Positions 9,271 to 19,008 of a stretch of DNA of 64,000 nt are shown in pieces. The DNA comes from Polaribacter sp. BAL334 (GTDB taxonomy: Bacteria; Bacteroidota; Bacteroidia; Flavobacteriales; Flavobacteriaceae). The notes below the pieces were generated by a model. It worked only from the letters and a program-made list of their open reading frames with translations. It did not search any database and was not told the origin of the DNA. Positions within the stretch are counted from its first letter, which is position 1. Each line of letters starts with the position of its first letter. The DNA lies in assembly GCF_015767435.1 (NCBI RefSeq), contig NZ_JADWOV010000285.1:1-64000 (forward strand), written 5' to 3'. The translations under genes and the position numbers were made by a program.

Positions 9271-9481
9271 ATTTTTATTGGCGGACAATAGCCAATTTCC
9301 AGAAGATATTTTTGTGTTACATACCGAATTTCCTCGTTTTGTGATCAATCTAAAAGATGACGAAATAGAATGGTTTGAAGATTTATCAGGAGAAAACGAA
9401 GAAGATATTGCCAATGAATTATCATCCTTGATTGAGCAAGCTTCTCAGTTTTATGATGATGAAATGGCTCAATACGAATAG
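9257..9481 (+). CDS. Small acidic conserved hypothetical protein
   Basis: 74 residues, strongly acidic (runs such as DDEIEWFEDLSGENEEDIANE), no signal peptide or membrane segment. It starts inside the 3' end of the MATE gene (14-base overlap), so it is probably translated from the same mRNA. I think similar small proteins accompany this transporter in other Flavobacteriia, but I know of no function. Confidence 0.7.
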   Translation: MNLPKFLLADNSQFPEDIFVLHTEFPRFVINLKDDEIEWFEDLSGENEEDIANELSSLIEQASQFYDDEMAQYE

Positions 9482-9513
9482 TTATTATTTTTTATTTAAA
9501 TTATTGATATTGT

Positions 9514-10149
9514 TTATTTTATAGTAGTTATCTGAAGTAAACTATCAATATATTTTTGATTGTTCATCAAGTAACTTTTAGGAAGTTCGCTGTTTGTAAC
9601 AAAGAGATAGTTTGCTTTTTTTCCATCCATCAAAACACTACTTTGGTCTGTGGTGGTTTGTGTCCAATCTTTGGGATTTTCTATTTTTAAGCCTTTTTTG
9701 AATGCTAGATTAGGGTGTATATGAATGATGTTTGTATCGCGAATAAAAAGTTCTTTATCAAAAATTCCCCTCCTTTCAAATGGTGCTGAGGATGCATTTG
9801 GATTGTCAAACAACACTAAAACAAAGGAATTGTCTGTGTCAAAACGAATCGTTGTTTTCGAGTTTTGATATGAAAACATCAATAATAGGAGCAGCGCAAT
9901 TCCAATTTCTGAAAACGCAATGATTTTGTACGAAAATTTCCGAAGCAAAATCCTGTCTATCAAATAAAAAAACCAAACTGCCATCGTAATTGGAGCTGCA
10001 ATAGAAAGATAAATTCCGCTAAATAAATCAGGAGCAAAAAAGTTTTTATAAATCGCTTCAACCAATACAATCAAACACAAAATACTGGCAACAGTCAACA
10101 ACGTAACTGGAAAAAAGACTTTTTTTAAAATAGGTTTCCAAGATATCAT
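9514..10149 (-). CDS. Membrane protein of unknown function
   Basis: 211 residues. Three hydrophobic segments (about 12-32, 43-65 and 75-92) are followed by a soluble C-terminal domain of about 115 residues with a periplasmic character (FVLVLFDNPN, FIRDTNIIHIHPN). No cysteine or catalytic motif stands out. It is convergent with the preceding gene and monocistronic. The family is not recognised. Confidence 0.7.
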   Translation of the reverse strand: MISWKPILKKVFFPVTLLTVASILCLIVLVEAIYKNFFAPDLFSGIYLSIAAPITMAVWFFYLIDRILLRKFSYKIIAFSEIGIALLLLLMFSYQNSKTTIRFDTDNSFVLVLFDNPNASSAPFERRGIFDKELFIRDTNIIHIHPNLAFKKGLKIENPKDWTQTTTDQSSVLMDGKKANYLFVTNSELPKSYLMNNQKYIDSLLQITTIK

Positions 10150-10390
10150 TTTCGTAATCGCCTGTTTGTATGTAAATATCTTTCAAAACGAATTGTTTAC
10201 AGTACTAGTGCTTTACAACATCGTTTTTTAGTTGGTTGATTGACAATTGGATATAAAAATATCGAAAAAAAATCATTCAAACAACCTAATTAAAAAATAA
10301 GTTTGAGGTGATTTTGCGTGAAAACATGTCTTAAGATTGTTATTTTTTGAAAAATATCTCTTACTTTCGCAATTACCAATTGAATAAATT

Positions 10391-11494
10391 TTGAAACAAA
10401 CAAGGTTGTATTTTATTGATATTGTTCGTGCAATTGCCATTTTAATGATGTTGCAAGGGCATTTTGTAGATACCCTTTTAGACCCTCAATATCGAAGTGA
10501 CGATTACCTCGCATATAGAATTTGGTCGTATTTTAGAGGAATCACAGCCCCCACATTTTTTACCATTTCGGGACTGATATTTACTTATTTATTGATCAAA
10601 GCCAAGCAAAAAGGCGAATTGAATTTTCGTATCAAAAAAGGAATTATCAGAGGTTTTATGCTGATTGGCATTGGATATTTTCTCAGAATTCCGTTGTTTC
10701 AAATGTTTTATGGTGATGTTGGTACTGCTTGGTTGGCAGTGGATGTGCTGCAATGTATTGGATTGTCATTGATTATGATTGTGTTGCTGTATGTCATTAC
10801 TTTCAAAAAAACCTTGGTATTTTCTGCCCTTTTATTCATCCTCGGGATTGTTATTTTCATCACAGAACCTTGGTATCGAAATTTAGAAATCCATAATGTA
10901 CCCATCGCAATTGCCAATTACATGACAAAAACAAACAAATCCGTTTTTACCATATTGCCTTGGTTTGGGTATGTAGCTTTTGGGGGATTTTTAGCCACCA
11001 TTTTTTACCGATATTTAGAGCGCAATACCTTTAAAAAAACAATTATCATTGGATTATTCATCACAGGATTTTTATTGATTAACTATTCTACGTCCTTTTT
11101 ATATTTTATCAATAGAATTACTGATATAGAAGTAATCAAATTAAGCGCAGGGTATAATTACTTATTCAAAAGATTGGGAGATGTGTTTATTCTATTTGCA
11201 CTTTTTTATACACTTGAAGACTATTTAAAACATTCATTGATCTTAAAAATTGGGCAAAAAACCCTTTCCATTTACGTAATCCATTTTATCATTATCTACG
11301 GAAGTATCACAGGATTTGGACTGAACAGGTTGATTGGAAAAACCTTGCAACCTTGGGAAGCTGTTTTTGGAGCCTTGTTGTTTTGGTTGGTGGTTTGCGT
11401 TACTGCCTTGAACTACGTGAAAACTAATCAATTTATCTACGGTAAAATCAACCGTCTTTTTGGGAAAATGAAGAAGGATGCTCCAAATGATTGA
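10391..11494 (+). CDS. Acyltransferase-3 / DUF1624-like membrane acyltransferase
   Basis: 367 residues with about ten membrane helices. The N-terminal pattern FIDIVRAIAILMMLQGHFVD matches the R...H signature of membrane O-/N-acetyltransferases (acyltransferase 3 and the heparan-alpha-glucosaminide acetyltransferase group). Such proteins transfer acetyl groups to envelope sugars; the acceptor is unknown. The start is TTG (10391). A possible -7 box TACTTTCG lies about 20-30 bases upstream. No neighbouring glycan gene gives a clue to the substrate. Confidence 0.82.
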   Translation: MKQTRLYFIDIVRAIAILMMLQGHFVDTLLDPQYRSDDYLAYRIWSYFRGITAPTFFTISGLIFTYLLIKAKQKGELNFRIKKGIIRGFMLIGIGYFLRIPLFQMFYGDVGTAWLAVDVLQCIGLSLIMIVLLYVITFKKTLVFSALLFILGIVIFITEPWYRNLEIHNVPIAIANYMTKTNKSVFTILPWFGYVAFGGFLATIFYRYLERNTFKKTIIIGLFITGFLLINYSTSFLYFINRITDIEVIKLSAGYNYLFKRLGDVFILFALFYTLEDYLKHSLILKIGQKTLSIYVIHFIIIYGSITGFGLNRLIGKTLQPWEAVFGALLFWLVVCVTALNYVKTNQFIYGKINRLFGKMKKDAPND

Positions 11495-11498
11495 TGGG

Positions 11499-11602
11499 GT
11501 AACTGCGTGTCATTTTTTAAATAGAATCCCTTAACCATCCAACACCCTCAAAACAAACGGTAATTTTCGGTGATTTCTTTGGCAACTGGAAGAAAAAGGT
11601 AG
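11499..11602 (-). pseudogene. Remnant: duplicated 3' end of the SRAP gene
   Basis: Bases 11499-11585 closely match 46153-46240, which spans the end and 3' flank of the SRAP gene. On the minus strand the copy still reads AKEITENYRLF and stop (TCA at 11548-11550), identical to the intact protein's C-terminus. Upstream of that the similarity fades within a few codons. No start or body of the gene remains. Confidence 0.7.
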
Positions 11603-11787
11603 TTTTTTACTCGGCTCTTTGTTAGCAAATGTTGTTTCTTTTATGTTTGTCAAGTTACTTTAATTACGGGACGTTTTATCCTATCTATATCGAGTTGTAT
11701 TCAGCCATTTTTAGAAAGCTAATACCGTTTTTTCTATAATGCTTATTGTGCTTAAAGTATTTTTGACTCACCTACAAATTAAAAGCT

Positions 11788-11891
11788 TTCTTTCAGTATC
11801 TCTTTTTTGTATCACAGAATCATTGTGAATGTAATTAATTTATGGTTTGATATTTAGGATTGGCACGGATTGCAAATCCACGCTATCAGTG
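11788..11891 (+). repeat. MITE-2 fragment (right half)
   Basis: About 100 bases closely match 12873-12972. It ends with the degraded terminal sequence GGATTGCAAATCCACGCTATC (11868-11888, one base over the length quoted in the companion copy). The left half of the element is not visible here. With the full copy at 12811-12972 it brackets the DUF6090 gene. Confidence 0.7.
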
Positions 11892-11906
11892 TTTCTTTTA
11901 AAAAAA

Positions 11907-12707
11907 TTAATTATTGGTATTCCTTTTTATTTCTTCTAGAATTTTTTCTGTTGTTTTTTTACTTTCTATCATTAAACCTAAATGTCCTAAACTAATTGTA
12001 TGGCGCATGTTCACAATATTCATTAACTCTAACTTGTTTTCTGATTTTTGTAGCAAATCTTTTGAAATTTCGGAAAGTTCTTTATGATATATGGTGGTTA
12101 ATTGAAATGTAGTTGTTTTTGGAATATATTTCATAGAGTCTAATTCTAAATTATTATAATAATACCCTAATTTAAGAAATTTAACCCCAAATTGTTGGTC
12201 AACAAGTAGGGTATTATTATTTTGAATTACCTTTTCTATTCTTTTTAATTCTTGATAATACTTAATGAGATGGTCTTTGAACTTTTGATTTTTAATTAAA
12301 TTGATGTTTCCAGAAGAGATTAAATCTGTATACGTAGGATCTGTAATTACAAACGTTTTACGTGAGTGCAAGTTTGATAAGTTTTGATAAAAAGAAATCT
12401 CTAATTCAGAAAGTGAATTGGAAATAAATTGTTCTATAATACTTCCAGACTCATGGATATATACATTTTCAGAGTCAATTTGGTTGTTTATTGCTATTAT
12501 TTGATTTTCCAAATCTCTTTCTAAATTGGAAAGATATATCGTTTCTTTTTGTTTGTCTTTTCTGATTTCATTCCAATTATTGATTTGCAACGCAATTAGA
12601 ATACCTATAACAACCAGTACAATTTCGCCAAAAGCATATAAAAAATAACTGCGAACTCTGCTTTGTTCAATCAATTTTTGACGGATTTTTCGAAAGAATT
12701 TAATCAT
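11907..12707 (-). CDS. DUF6090-type membrane-anchored protein
   Basis: 266 residues. A basic N-terminus (FRKIRQKLIEQSR) is followed by one membrane helix (about 24-44, FLYAFGEIVLVVIGILIALQ) and the marker INNWNE, the typical opening of the Bacteroidota DUF6090 family. The remaining 220 residues are helical and probably periplasmic. No enzymatic motif is seen and no function is known. The gene stands alone, bracketed by two copies of the same short repeat, which suggests it arrived or was moved as a unit. Confidence 0.8.
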   Translation of the reverse strand: MIKFFRKIRQKLIEQSRVRSYFLYAFGEIVLVVIGILIALQINNWNEIRKDKQKETIYLSNLERDLENQIIAINNQIDSENVYIHESGSIIEQFISNSLSELEISFYQNLSNLHSRKTFVITDPTYTDLISSGNINLIKNQKFKDHLIKYYQELKRIEKVIQNNNTLLVDQQFGVKFLKLGYYYNNLELDSMKYIPKTTTFQLTTIYHKELSEISKDLLQKSENKLELMNIVNMRHTISLGHLGLMIESKKTTEKILEEIKRNTNN

Positions 12708-12810
12708 TGGTTTTTATTTTAATTCGTTTCTTTAGGGACATTATCTTGGTAGCAAATAGAATTTGCATTTTTTTGTTGTGCCTTTAGGTACATGACCATG
12801 AGTTTAAACT

Positions 12811-12972
12811 CCGATAGCGGATTTGCAATCCATGGCCACAAAACTATTTTTTGCAAAGCTAAAATAATAATCTTCTTTCAGTATCTCTTTTTTGTATCAC
12901 AGAATCATTGTGAATGTAATTAATTTAGTATTTGATATTTAGTATTGGTACGGATATCAAATCCGCTATCGG
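12811..12972 (+). repeat. MITE-2: short element with terminal inverted repeats
   Basis: The ends at 12811-12831 and 12952-12972 are inverted copies of each other with 19 of 21 bases matching (outer part CCGATAGCGGATTTG). The interior has no ORF. Partial relatives occur at 11788-11891, around 42645-42950 and at 46053-46085. The size (162 bp) and ends fit a non-autonomous MITE; no transposase is in the window. Confidence 0.75.
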
Positions 12973-12996
12973 GATTTATAGATGACAAATATAATA

Positions 12997-13083
12997 TAAC
13001 CACAAAGAAACATAGAAAAAAGGGAACCATAGTCCAAGTGTTGGGTTTCACATAGCTATGACGTTCTGAAACTGAGTGAAACG
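12997..13083 (+). repeat. Dispersed repeat C, copy 1
   Basis: This stretch matches, in inverted orientation, 34668-34760. The best block is GTTTCACATAGCTATGA followed by GTTCTGAAACTGAGTGAAAC, almost identical in both, with CACAAAGAAACATAGAAAAA nearby. It is non-coding and lies downstream of prfB. Confidence 0.7.
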
Positions 13084-13136
13084 ACTAAAAAAATAAACCT
13101 ATGTTTTCTATATGGTTTATCTCATTCACCGAAAAT

Positions 13137-14228
13137 CTACTCCTTCTGCCCATTCAACATCAAAAACGCTTTTAGGAATTCGCCAATATTCCCATCCATA
13201 ACAGCATCTACATTGCCAGTTTCGTGGGCAGTACGAACATCTTTTACCAACTTATACGGATGCATCACATAATTACGGATTTGACTTCCCCATTCGTTTT
13301 TCATCTTGTTGGCTTCAATATCGTCACGGGCAGCTTGTTGTTTTTTCAGTTCAATTTCATACAACTGCGATTTCAACATTTGCAACGCAGTGGCTCTGTT
13401 ATCATGTTGTGAACGCGAATTGGAACACTGAATTTGGATGCCTGTTGGTTTGTGCGTCAATTGCACTTTGGTTTCCACTTTGTTGACGTTTTGACCTCCA
13501 GCACCACTTGAACGAGCCGTAGTAATCTCAATATCAGCAGGATTGATCTCAATTTCTATAGAATCATCAGCCACAGGATACACATACACAGACGAAAAAC
13601 TCGTGTGACGCTTGGCATTGCTATCAAAAGGAGAAATGCGCACCAATCTGTGCACCCCATTTTCACCTTTCAGCCACCCAAAGGCATAATCGCCTTCAAT
13701 TTCCACAGTGACCGTTTTGATTCCGGCTGCATCTCCCGCTTGATAATTGAGCGTTTTAAGTTTGAAACCTTGTTTTTCTGCCCACATGGTGTACATTCGG
13801 AATAACATTTCTGTCCAATCGCAACTTTCTGTGCCTCCTGCACCTGCTGTAATTTGGATTACTGCGGACAGAGAATCTCCTTCTTCCGACAGCATATTTT
13901 TGAACTCAATATCCTCTAAAAACGAGATGGTTTTGTCAAATTGCTCCTCCAATTCCGTTTCATCTACTTCCCCTTCTTTATAAAATTCGAACAACACGTT
14001 TAAATCTTCATTCAAGGCTTTTACTTCTTGGTAGTCAGCCACCCATTTTTTCTTAAAACGCAATTCTCTGAGAATGACTTCTGCCTCTTTTGGTTGATTC
14101 CAAAAGTCAGGATTGGCTGTTTTTTCTTCTTCATTGGCTATCTGAATCAGCTTTTTATCGATTTCTAAATACGAATGTAGCTTTTCGATTCTGACAGTAA
14201 TATCCTTTAAGTGTTCTAGTGTAATCAT
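13137..14228 (-). CDS. prfB: Peptide chain release factor 2
   Basis: 363 residues. RF2 releases finished proteins at UGA and UAA. The stop-codon-reading tripeptide SPF is at about residues 199-201 and the catalytic GGQ at about 244-246 ([14 protein letters not shown]). The N-terminus is in frame through [10 protein letters not shown], where many bacteria need a +1 programmed frameshift at CUU-UGA; no internal UGA is present here. A good promoter lies just upstream. Confidence 0.97.
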   Translation of the reverse strand: MITLEHLKDITVRIEKLHSYLEIDKKLIQIANEEEKTANPDFWNQPKEAEVILRELRFKKKWVADYQEVKALNEDLNVLFEFYKEGEVDETELEEQFDKTISFLEDIEFKNMLSEEGDSLSAVIQITAGAGGTESCDWTEMLFRMYTMWAEKQGFKLKTLNYQAGDAAGIKTVTVEIEGDYAFGWLKGENGVHRLVRISPFDSNAKRHTSFSSVYVYPVADDSIEIEINPADIEITTARSSGAGGQNVNKVETKVQLTHKPTGIQIQCSNSRSQHDNRATALQMLKSQLYEIELKKQQAARDDIEANKMKNEWGSQIRNYVMHPYKLVKDVRTAHETGNVDAVMDGNIGEFLKAFLMLNGQKE

Positions 14229-14236
14229 AAGTACTG

Positions 14237-14265
14237 CAAAAATAAATGAATTTTTAAGAATTCAA
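14237..14265 (-). promoter_or_regulatory. prfB promoter
   Basis: On the minus strand TTG (14263-14265) is followed after 18 bases by TATTTTTG (14237-14244), a good match to the Bacteroidota -33/-7 pattern, 9 bases before the prfB ATG. Confidence 0.6.
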
Positions 14266-14313
14266 CTTGAAAACAAGGCGAGTTATTTGTAGTTTTATCA
14301 AAATTTATATCCG

Positions 14314-16734
14314 ATGCAAAAAAGACTCATTTTTATCGCCATTGCTTTTGTTAGTTTGCCGTTATTTTCTCAGTTTTTTCAGGAGAAAACAGGGGATAAA
14401 TTGCAGAAAGGAATCACCAAGTTTGAAGGCTATTTTAATTTTTATTATGATGACACTGCTGATAAAGTATATCTAGAAATCGCCCAATTAGACCAAGAAT
14501 TTTTATACATCAATGCCCTTTCGCAAGGAATTGGTTCGAATGATATTGGGTTGGATAGAGGGCAATTGGGGGATGGGGTAGTGGTCTTTTTTAAAAAAGC
14601 AGGCAATAAGTTGTTATTGATTCAACCCAATCAAAATTTCAGAGCCATTACCGATAATTTAGAAGAAAAAGAATCCGTAAAAGAAGCCTTTGCCAAATCG
14701 GTGTTGCATGGATTTGTCATCAAAGAAGAAAAAAAAGGGGTGTATTTGGTAGATGCCACTGATTTTTTGATGCGAGATGCGCATGGTGTGGCAGCAACTT
14801 TGGCAAACAATAATCAAGGAAATTATAGTTTGGACAAAAGTAAAAGTGCTTTTTATCTAGAGCGCACCAAAGCATTTCCTAAGAATGTAGAATTTGATGT
14901 GATGTTGACGTTTAGTGGCGCACCCAAAGGCTACAACATTCGCAGTGTGACTCCAGATGCCAGTGCAGTAACTGTGCATCAGCATCATTCTTTTGTGGAA
15001 TTGCCAGACAACAACTACAAACCCAGAACATACGATCCACGTTCGGGTTCATGGCAAATGACTTATATGGACTATGCAACGCCCGTAAATGAAAATATTA
15101 CCAAACGCTTTATTTACAGACATCGATTGGAAAAGAAAAATCCGAAAGCTGCCATTTCAGAAGCTGTTGAACCGATAATATATTATTTAGACAGAGGCAC
15201 TCCTGAGCCCGTCAGAACTGCCTTATTAGAAGGTGGTCGTTGGTGGAATCAAGCCTTTGAAGCTGCAGGATACAAAGATGCTTTTCAATTTAAAATGTTG
15301 CCAGAAGGGGCAGACATGCTAGATGTGCGTTACAATGTAGTGCAATGGGTGCACAGGTCAACCAGAGGTTGGAGTTATGGCGCAAACATTTCTGACCCAA
15401 GAACGGGCGAAATTATCAAAGGACATGTAAGTTTGGGAAGTTTGCGCATTCGTCAAGATTATTTAATTGCCCAAGCCTTGCAAGCGCCTTATAAAAATAA
15501 TTCGGTGGAGGATGAATTTGCATTGCAACTAGCGATTGCTAGAATTAGACAATTGTCTGCACACGAAATTGGACATACCTTGGGATTTGCGCACAATTTT
15601 GCCGCAAGTACTGTTGGGAGAACTTCTGTGATGGATTATCCACACCCAAAGTTGGTGATGAAAGACGGTAAGATTGATTTTTCTCAAGCCTATGATGATA
15701 AAATAGGAGCTTGGGATAAAGTGACAGTTGCGTATTCCTATCAAGATTTTTCGGATGATGTCAATGAAGAAACAGCACTGAATGACATTTTAGAAAAAGC
15801 CTTTGCCAATGGATTACGTTATTTATCGGATCAAGATGCAAGACCTACAGGAAGTGCCAGTGCCTATGCCCATTTATGGGACAATGGCAATACCGTTTAT
15901 GACGATTTATACAACTTATTAGACATCCGTAAAAAAGCCATTGCTGCTTTTTCAGAAGACAATATCAAAACAGGTGAACCTTATTCGGTGTTAGAAGATG
16001 TATTTGTGCCTTTGTATTTTTTACATCGCTATCAAACAGAAGCTACTGCCAAAATTATTGGTGGTTTGGACTACACCTATGCAGTAAAAGGAGGAAATCA
16101 AACCATTGTGAAGCGCATTGCAGGAAAAGAAGAACGTAATGCATTCCAAGCCATTTTAAAAACATTGGCTGTGGAAGAAATAGCGATTCCAAAAGAGAAA
16201 CTTTCGCTTTTTCCACCCAGAGCGTATGGCTATGACAGAACAAGAGAATCGTTCAATAGCAAATTAGGCGTGGCTTTTGACCCTTTTTCGGCAGTGGAAA
16301 CGAGTGCAGAAATGACCTTAGAAATGTTGTTGCATTCGCAAAGAGTTTCTAGGTTGATTGCTCACAAAAGTTTGGACGATTCCCAATTGGGTTTTGATGA
16401 ATTGTTAGAGGAATTGTTGGCGAATTCTATCAAAAAAACGCACAAAGACCCTTATTATCAAGAATTGCAAAACATCATCAATGCTAAAGTGTTAGAGCAA
16501 TTGTTTTATTTGTCAAGCCATAAAAATCAATATCCGCAAGTCAATGCGATGGTTGATTTTACATTGAATGAAATAAAATCCTATCTAAAAGAAGCAAAAT
16601 CAACAGGAATTCAAAAAATGTTTGACAAAGCTATGATAGAACAATTGAGTAATTTTGAGAAAAACCCAACGAGTTTCAAAAAATCAGCAGCACCCAAAAT
16701 TCCAGATGGTTCACCTATAGGAACCTCTCATTAA
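14314..16734 (+). CDS. Secreted zinc-dependent metalloprotease (DUF5117/DUF4953 type)
   Basis: 806 residues with an N-terminal signal peptide ([20 protein letters not shown]). The extended zinc site [12 protein letters not shown] begins at H417, the metzincin form HExxHxxGxxH, preceded by SAHEIG and followed by the turn VMDYPHPK. The N-terminal third matches the DUF5117 region ([12 protein letters not shown]) and the C-terminal part the DUF4953 region of large Bacteroidota peptidases. It probably degrades external proteins. Transcribed divergently from prfB, with ltaE 14 bases downstream. Confidence 0.88.
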   Translation: MQKRLIFIAIAFVSLPLFSQFFQEKTGDKLQKGITKFEGYFNFYYDDTADKVYLEIAQLDQEFLYINALSQGIGSNDIGLDRGQLGDGVVVFFKKAGNKLLLIQPNQNFRAITDNLEEKESVKEAFAKSVLHGFVIKEEKKGVYLVDATDFLMRDAHGVAATLANNNQGNYSLDKSKSAFYLERTKAFPKNVEFDVMLTFSGAPKGYNIRSVTPDASAVTVHQHHSFVELPDNNYKPRTYDPRSGSWQMTYMDYATPVNENITKRFIYRHRLEKKNPKAAISEAVEPIIYYLDRGTPEPVRTALLEGGRWWNQAFEAAGYKDAFQFKMLPEGADMLDVRYNVVQWVHRSTRGWSYGANISDPRTGEIIKGHVSLGSLRIRQDYLIAQALQAPYKNNSVEDEFALQLAIARIRQLSAHEIGHTLGFAHNFAASTVGRTSVMDYPHPKLVMKDGKIDFSQAYDDKIGAWDKVTVAYSYQDFSDDVNEETALNDILEKAFANGLRYLSDQDARPTGSASAYAHLWDNGNTVYDDLYNLLDIRKKAIAAFSEDNIKTGEPYSVLEDVFVPLYFLHRYQTEATAKIIGGLDYTYAVKGGNQTIVKRIAGKEERNAFQAILKTLAVEEIAIPKEKLSLFPPRAYGYDRTRESFNSKLGVAFDPFSAVETSAEMTLEMLLHSQRVSRLIAHKSLDDSQLGFDELLEELLANSIKKTHKDPYYQELQNIINAKVLEQLFYLSSHKNQYPQVNAMVDFTLNEIKSYLKEAKSTGIQKMFDKAMIEQLSNFEKNPTSFKKSAAPKIPDGSPIGTSH

Positions 16735-16748
16735 AAATACTTGAAAGA

Positions 16749-17774
16749 ATGATTATTGATTTAATTTCTGATACCGTAACCAAACCAACTCCAGCAATGT
16801 TGGACGCCATGATGCACGCAAAAGTGGGAGATGACGTCTTTAAAATGGACCCAACAGTCAATGCATTGCAAGAAAAAGCAGCGCAATTATTTGGCATGGA
16901 GGCAGCCTTATTTTTCCCCTCAGGAACTATGGCAAATCAAGCTGCCATTAAAATACATACCCAACCTGGGGATTTATTGTTTTGTGACAAATATGCACAT
17001 GTGTACAATTATGAAAGTGGAGGAGCCGCATTTCACTCGGGAGTCACCTGTAAATTGATTGACGGAAAAAGAGGGATGTTTACAGCAGCACAATTGGAAG
17101 AAGTTGCAGCTGGAAATCCTGAAATCTATTTACCCTATTCGAAATTGGTGTGTATTGAAAACACTACCAATAAAGGAGGAGGAGCGTGTTGGGATTTTGC
17201 TGAATTGGAGAAAATAGAAAAAATAACCAGAGAAAAGAACTTGGCTTTTCATTTGGATGGTGCACGATTGTTCAATGCATTGGTTGCCAAAAACGAAACA
17301 CCCCAACAATATGGGCACTTATTTGATACCATTTCTATTTGCTTTTCCAAAGGGTTGGGTGCGCCAATAGGTTCTATTTTATTGGGTTCCAAACAACATA
17401 TGGAAAAAGCGTTGCGCATTCGAAAATTGTTTGGAGGCGGCATGAGACAAGTAGGTTTTTTAGCTGCTGCTTGTGACTATGCGTTGGATCATCATGTGGA
17501 AAGATTGGCAGAAGATCATCAAAAAGCGAAAGAAATTGGGGTGGTTTTGGAAACGCTTTCCTTCATCACAAAAGTAGAGCCTATTGAAACCAATATTGTG
17601 ATTTTTTACGTAGACAAAACGATAGGTGATGCTACTTTTATTGAGAAAATGAAAGCTGAACATATCTTGTTAACGCCAATGGGCGAAGGCAAAATACGCA
17701 TTGTCACGCACTTGGATTACACCAATGAAATGCATGAAAAATTACTGCAAATATTGAGAAATTTTAAAGGTTAG
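16749..17774 (+). CDS. ltaE: Low-specificity L-threonine aldolase
   Basis: 341 residues, PLP fold type I. It splits threonine or allo-threonine into glycine and acetaldehyde. The N-terminal [16 protein letters not shown] and [10 protein letters not shown] match the beta-eliminating lyase family, [10 protein letters not shown] supplies the aspartate that contacts PLP nitrogen, and K201 in [13 protein letters not shown] is the Schiff-base lysine. It is 14 bases behind the metalloprotease and may be co-transcribed. Confidence 0.93.
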   Translation: MIIDLISDTVTKPTPAMLDAMMHAKVGDDVFKMDPTVNALQEKAAQLFGMEAALFFPSGTMANQAAIKIHTQPGDLLFCDKYAHVYNYESGGAAFHSGVTCKLIDGKRGMFTAAQLEEVAAGNPEIYLPYSKLVCIENTTNKGGGACWDFAELEKIEKITREKNLAFHLDGARLFNALVAKNETPQQYGHLFDTISICFSKGLGAPIGSILLGSKQHMEKALRIRKLFGGGMRQVGFLAAACDYALDHHVERLAEDHQKAKEIGVVLETLSFITKVEPIETNIVIFYVDKTIGDATFIEKMKAEHILLTPMGEGKIRIVTHLDYTNEMHEKLLQILRNFKG

Positions 17775-18393
17775 TTTCGTTTAATTCCTTTTCCAATCTC
17801 GCCAATTCTTTGTAATTTCTATTGAGTTTTTTCAGAAGAATTCCATACAATAGTTGATAAAACAGCCAGAAAAGTCCGAGTATAATGACAGTGGCAATCA
17901 TCATGATAAAGACAACCATCACAATTTGTTTGTTGTTCAAGTGGTCAATATTGATATTGATGGATGCAATGGTAACCACAATCATTGTCAAACCTAAATA
18001 ACCCAAATTGAAAAACACATAATTACGTACTGTTTTACGTGTTTTTATGATTTTATTCATCAATTGTTTGGTAGAATCTGTAGAAGAAATGCGAATGTAA
18101 TTGAGATAGAATTGTGCTAAAAAATAAAACAAAATCGAATATGCTAGAATTTGAGAGTACAACACAAAGCTCTCTAAACCCAATTCTTCATATTGTTTGT
18201 AGGCCTCATCCATGTCCATAAAGAAATATAGCGAGTTCATAAAAACAAACTCCAAAATTCCAATTACAAAAATCCATTTTACGATGGAAGAAGATTTGGC
18301 ATGCGCCATTTTGTAAATTTCTAATGTAGAAAATTTACAAGGCATTTCTACCTGTTTAGTCCAAGTTTCTTTATATTTATCTAATAAATCCAT
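17764..18393 (-). CDS. Membrane protein paired with an ECF sigma factor
   Basis: 209 residues with four membrane helices (about 38-58, 78-100, 123-145 and 157-180) and cytoplasmic tails. It starts 2 bases after the sigma factor stop, so the two are one operon. The N-terminal 35 residues ([15 protein letters not shown]) are soluble and could contact the sigma factor, making it a candidate anti-sigma or sensor; this rests on position only. Homologues were often mislabelled as carotene monooxygenase. Confidence 0.75.
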   Translation of the reverse strand: MDLLDKYKETWTKQVEMPCKFSTLEIYKMAHAKSSSIVKWIFVIGILEFVFMNSLYFFMDMDEAYKQYEELGLESFVLYSQILAYSILFYFLAQFYLNYIRISSTDSTKQLMNKIIKTRKTVRNYVFFNLGYLGLTMIVVTIASININIDHLNNKQIVMVVFIMMIATVIILGLFWLFYQLLYGILLKKLNRNYKELARLEKELNETNL

Positions 18394-18395
18394 CT

Positions 18396-18890
18396 TTATG
18401 GGTTTAAAATACTTTTTAATTTTTCCTTTGCTCTGTTCATTTTCACTCTAGCATTTACGTTTGAAATTCCCAATGTTTCTGCAATTTCATTGAAATTTTT
18501 ATCTTCTAAATACAAAAAAATCAATGCTTTATCAATATCATTCAAATGATGAATGGCTTTGTACAAAGCTTCTAGTTGTTTTTCTTCAGTATCATCATAT
18601 TCTGTTGATGAAATTTTGAATGCCACATCGCTAAAATCATCTGTTTTAATAGTTCTAGTTGATTTTCTATACAACGAAATTGCGGTATTCAACGCCACTC
18701 TATACATCCAAGTGCTAAATTTAGCATCGCCACGAAACTTGGAATAATTTTTCCAAAGTTGGATAGTGATTTCTTGAAACAAATCATTATGTGCTTCTTT
18801 GTCTGTAGTGTACATTCTACAGATTTTATGAGCAATATTTTGATTTTGTTCAAAATCTGATAAAAATTCAGCTTCTAAATCTTTTTGCAC
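18396..18890 (-). CDS. ECF-type RNA polymerase sigma factor
   Basis: 164 residues. Region 2 (DLFQEITIQLWKNYSKFRGDAKFSTWMYRVALNTAI) and region 4 (LNDIDKALIFLYLEDKNFNEIAETLGISNVNARVKMNRAKEKL, read in parts) are both present, joined by a short acidic linker without region 3. It would direct RNA polymerase to a small regulon, probably in response to an envelope signal relayed by the membrane protein encoded next to it. It is divergent from the carotenoid regulator. Confidence 0.93.
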   Translation of the reverse strand: MQKDLEAEFLSDFEQNQNIAHKICRMYTTDKEAHNDLFQEITIQLWKNYSKFRGDAKFSTWMYRVALNTAISLYRKSTRTIKTDDFSDVAFKISSTEYDDTEEKQLEALYKAIHHLNDIDKALIFLYLEDKNFNEIAETLGISNVNARVKMNRAKEKLKSILNP

Positions 18891-18979
18891 TCTAATCAGT
18901 TAGTTTTGAGTATTAGTAGCGCAAAATTAGAAAATGTTACAGATTTATTTTTAACTATTTTCTAATTGAAAAAAATGTC

Positions 18980-18987
18980 TAACTTTG
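18980..18987 (+). promoter_or_regulatory. -7 box for the CarH-like regulator
   Basis: TAACTTTG fits TAnnTTTG exactly, 22 bases before the TTG start at 19009. No TTG is found at the usual -33 spacing. Confidence 0.5.
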
Positions 18988-19008
18988 TTCACTTCAAAAT
19001 GAAATACA

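Noticed and set aside
13137..14228. Programmed +1 frameshift in prfB
   Set aside because: The region that corresponds to the E. coli CUU-UGA site is in frame (SYLEIDKK) with no UGA.
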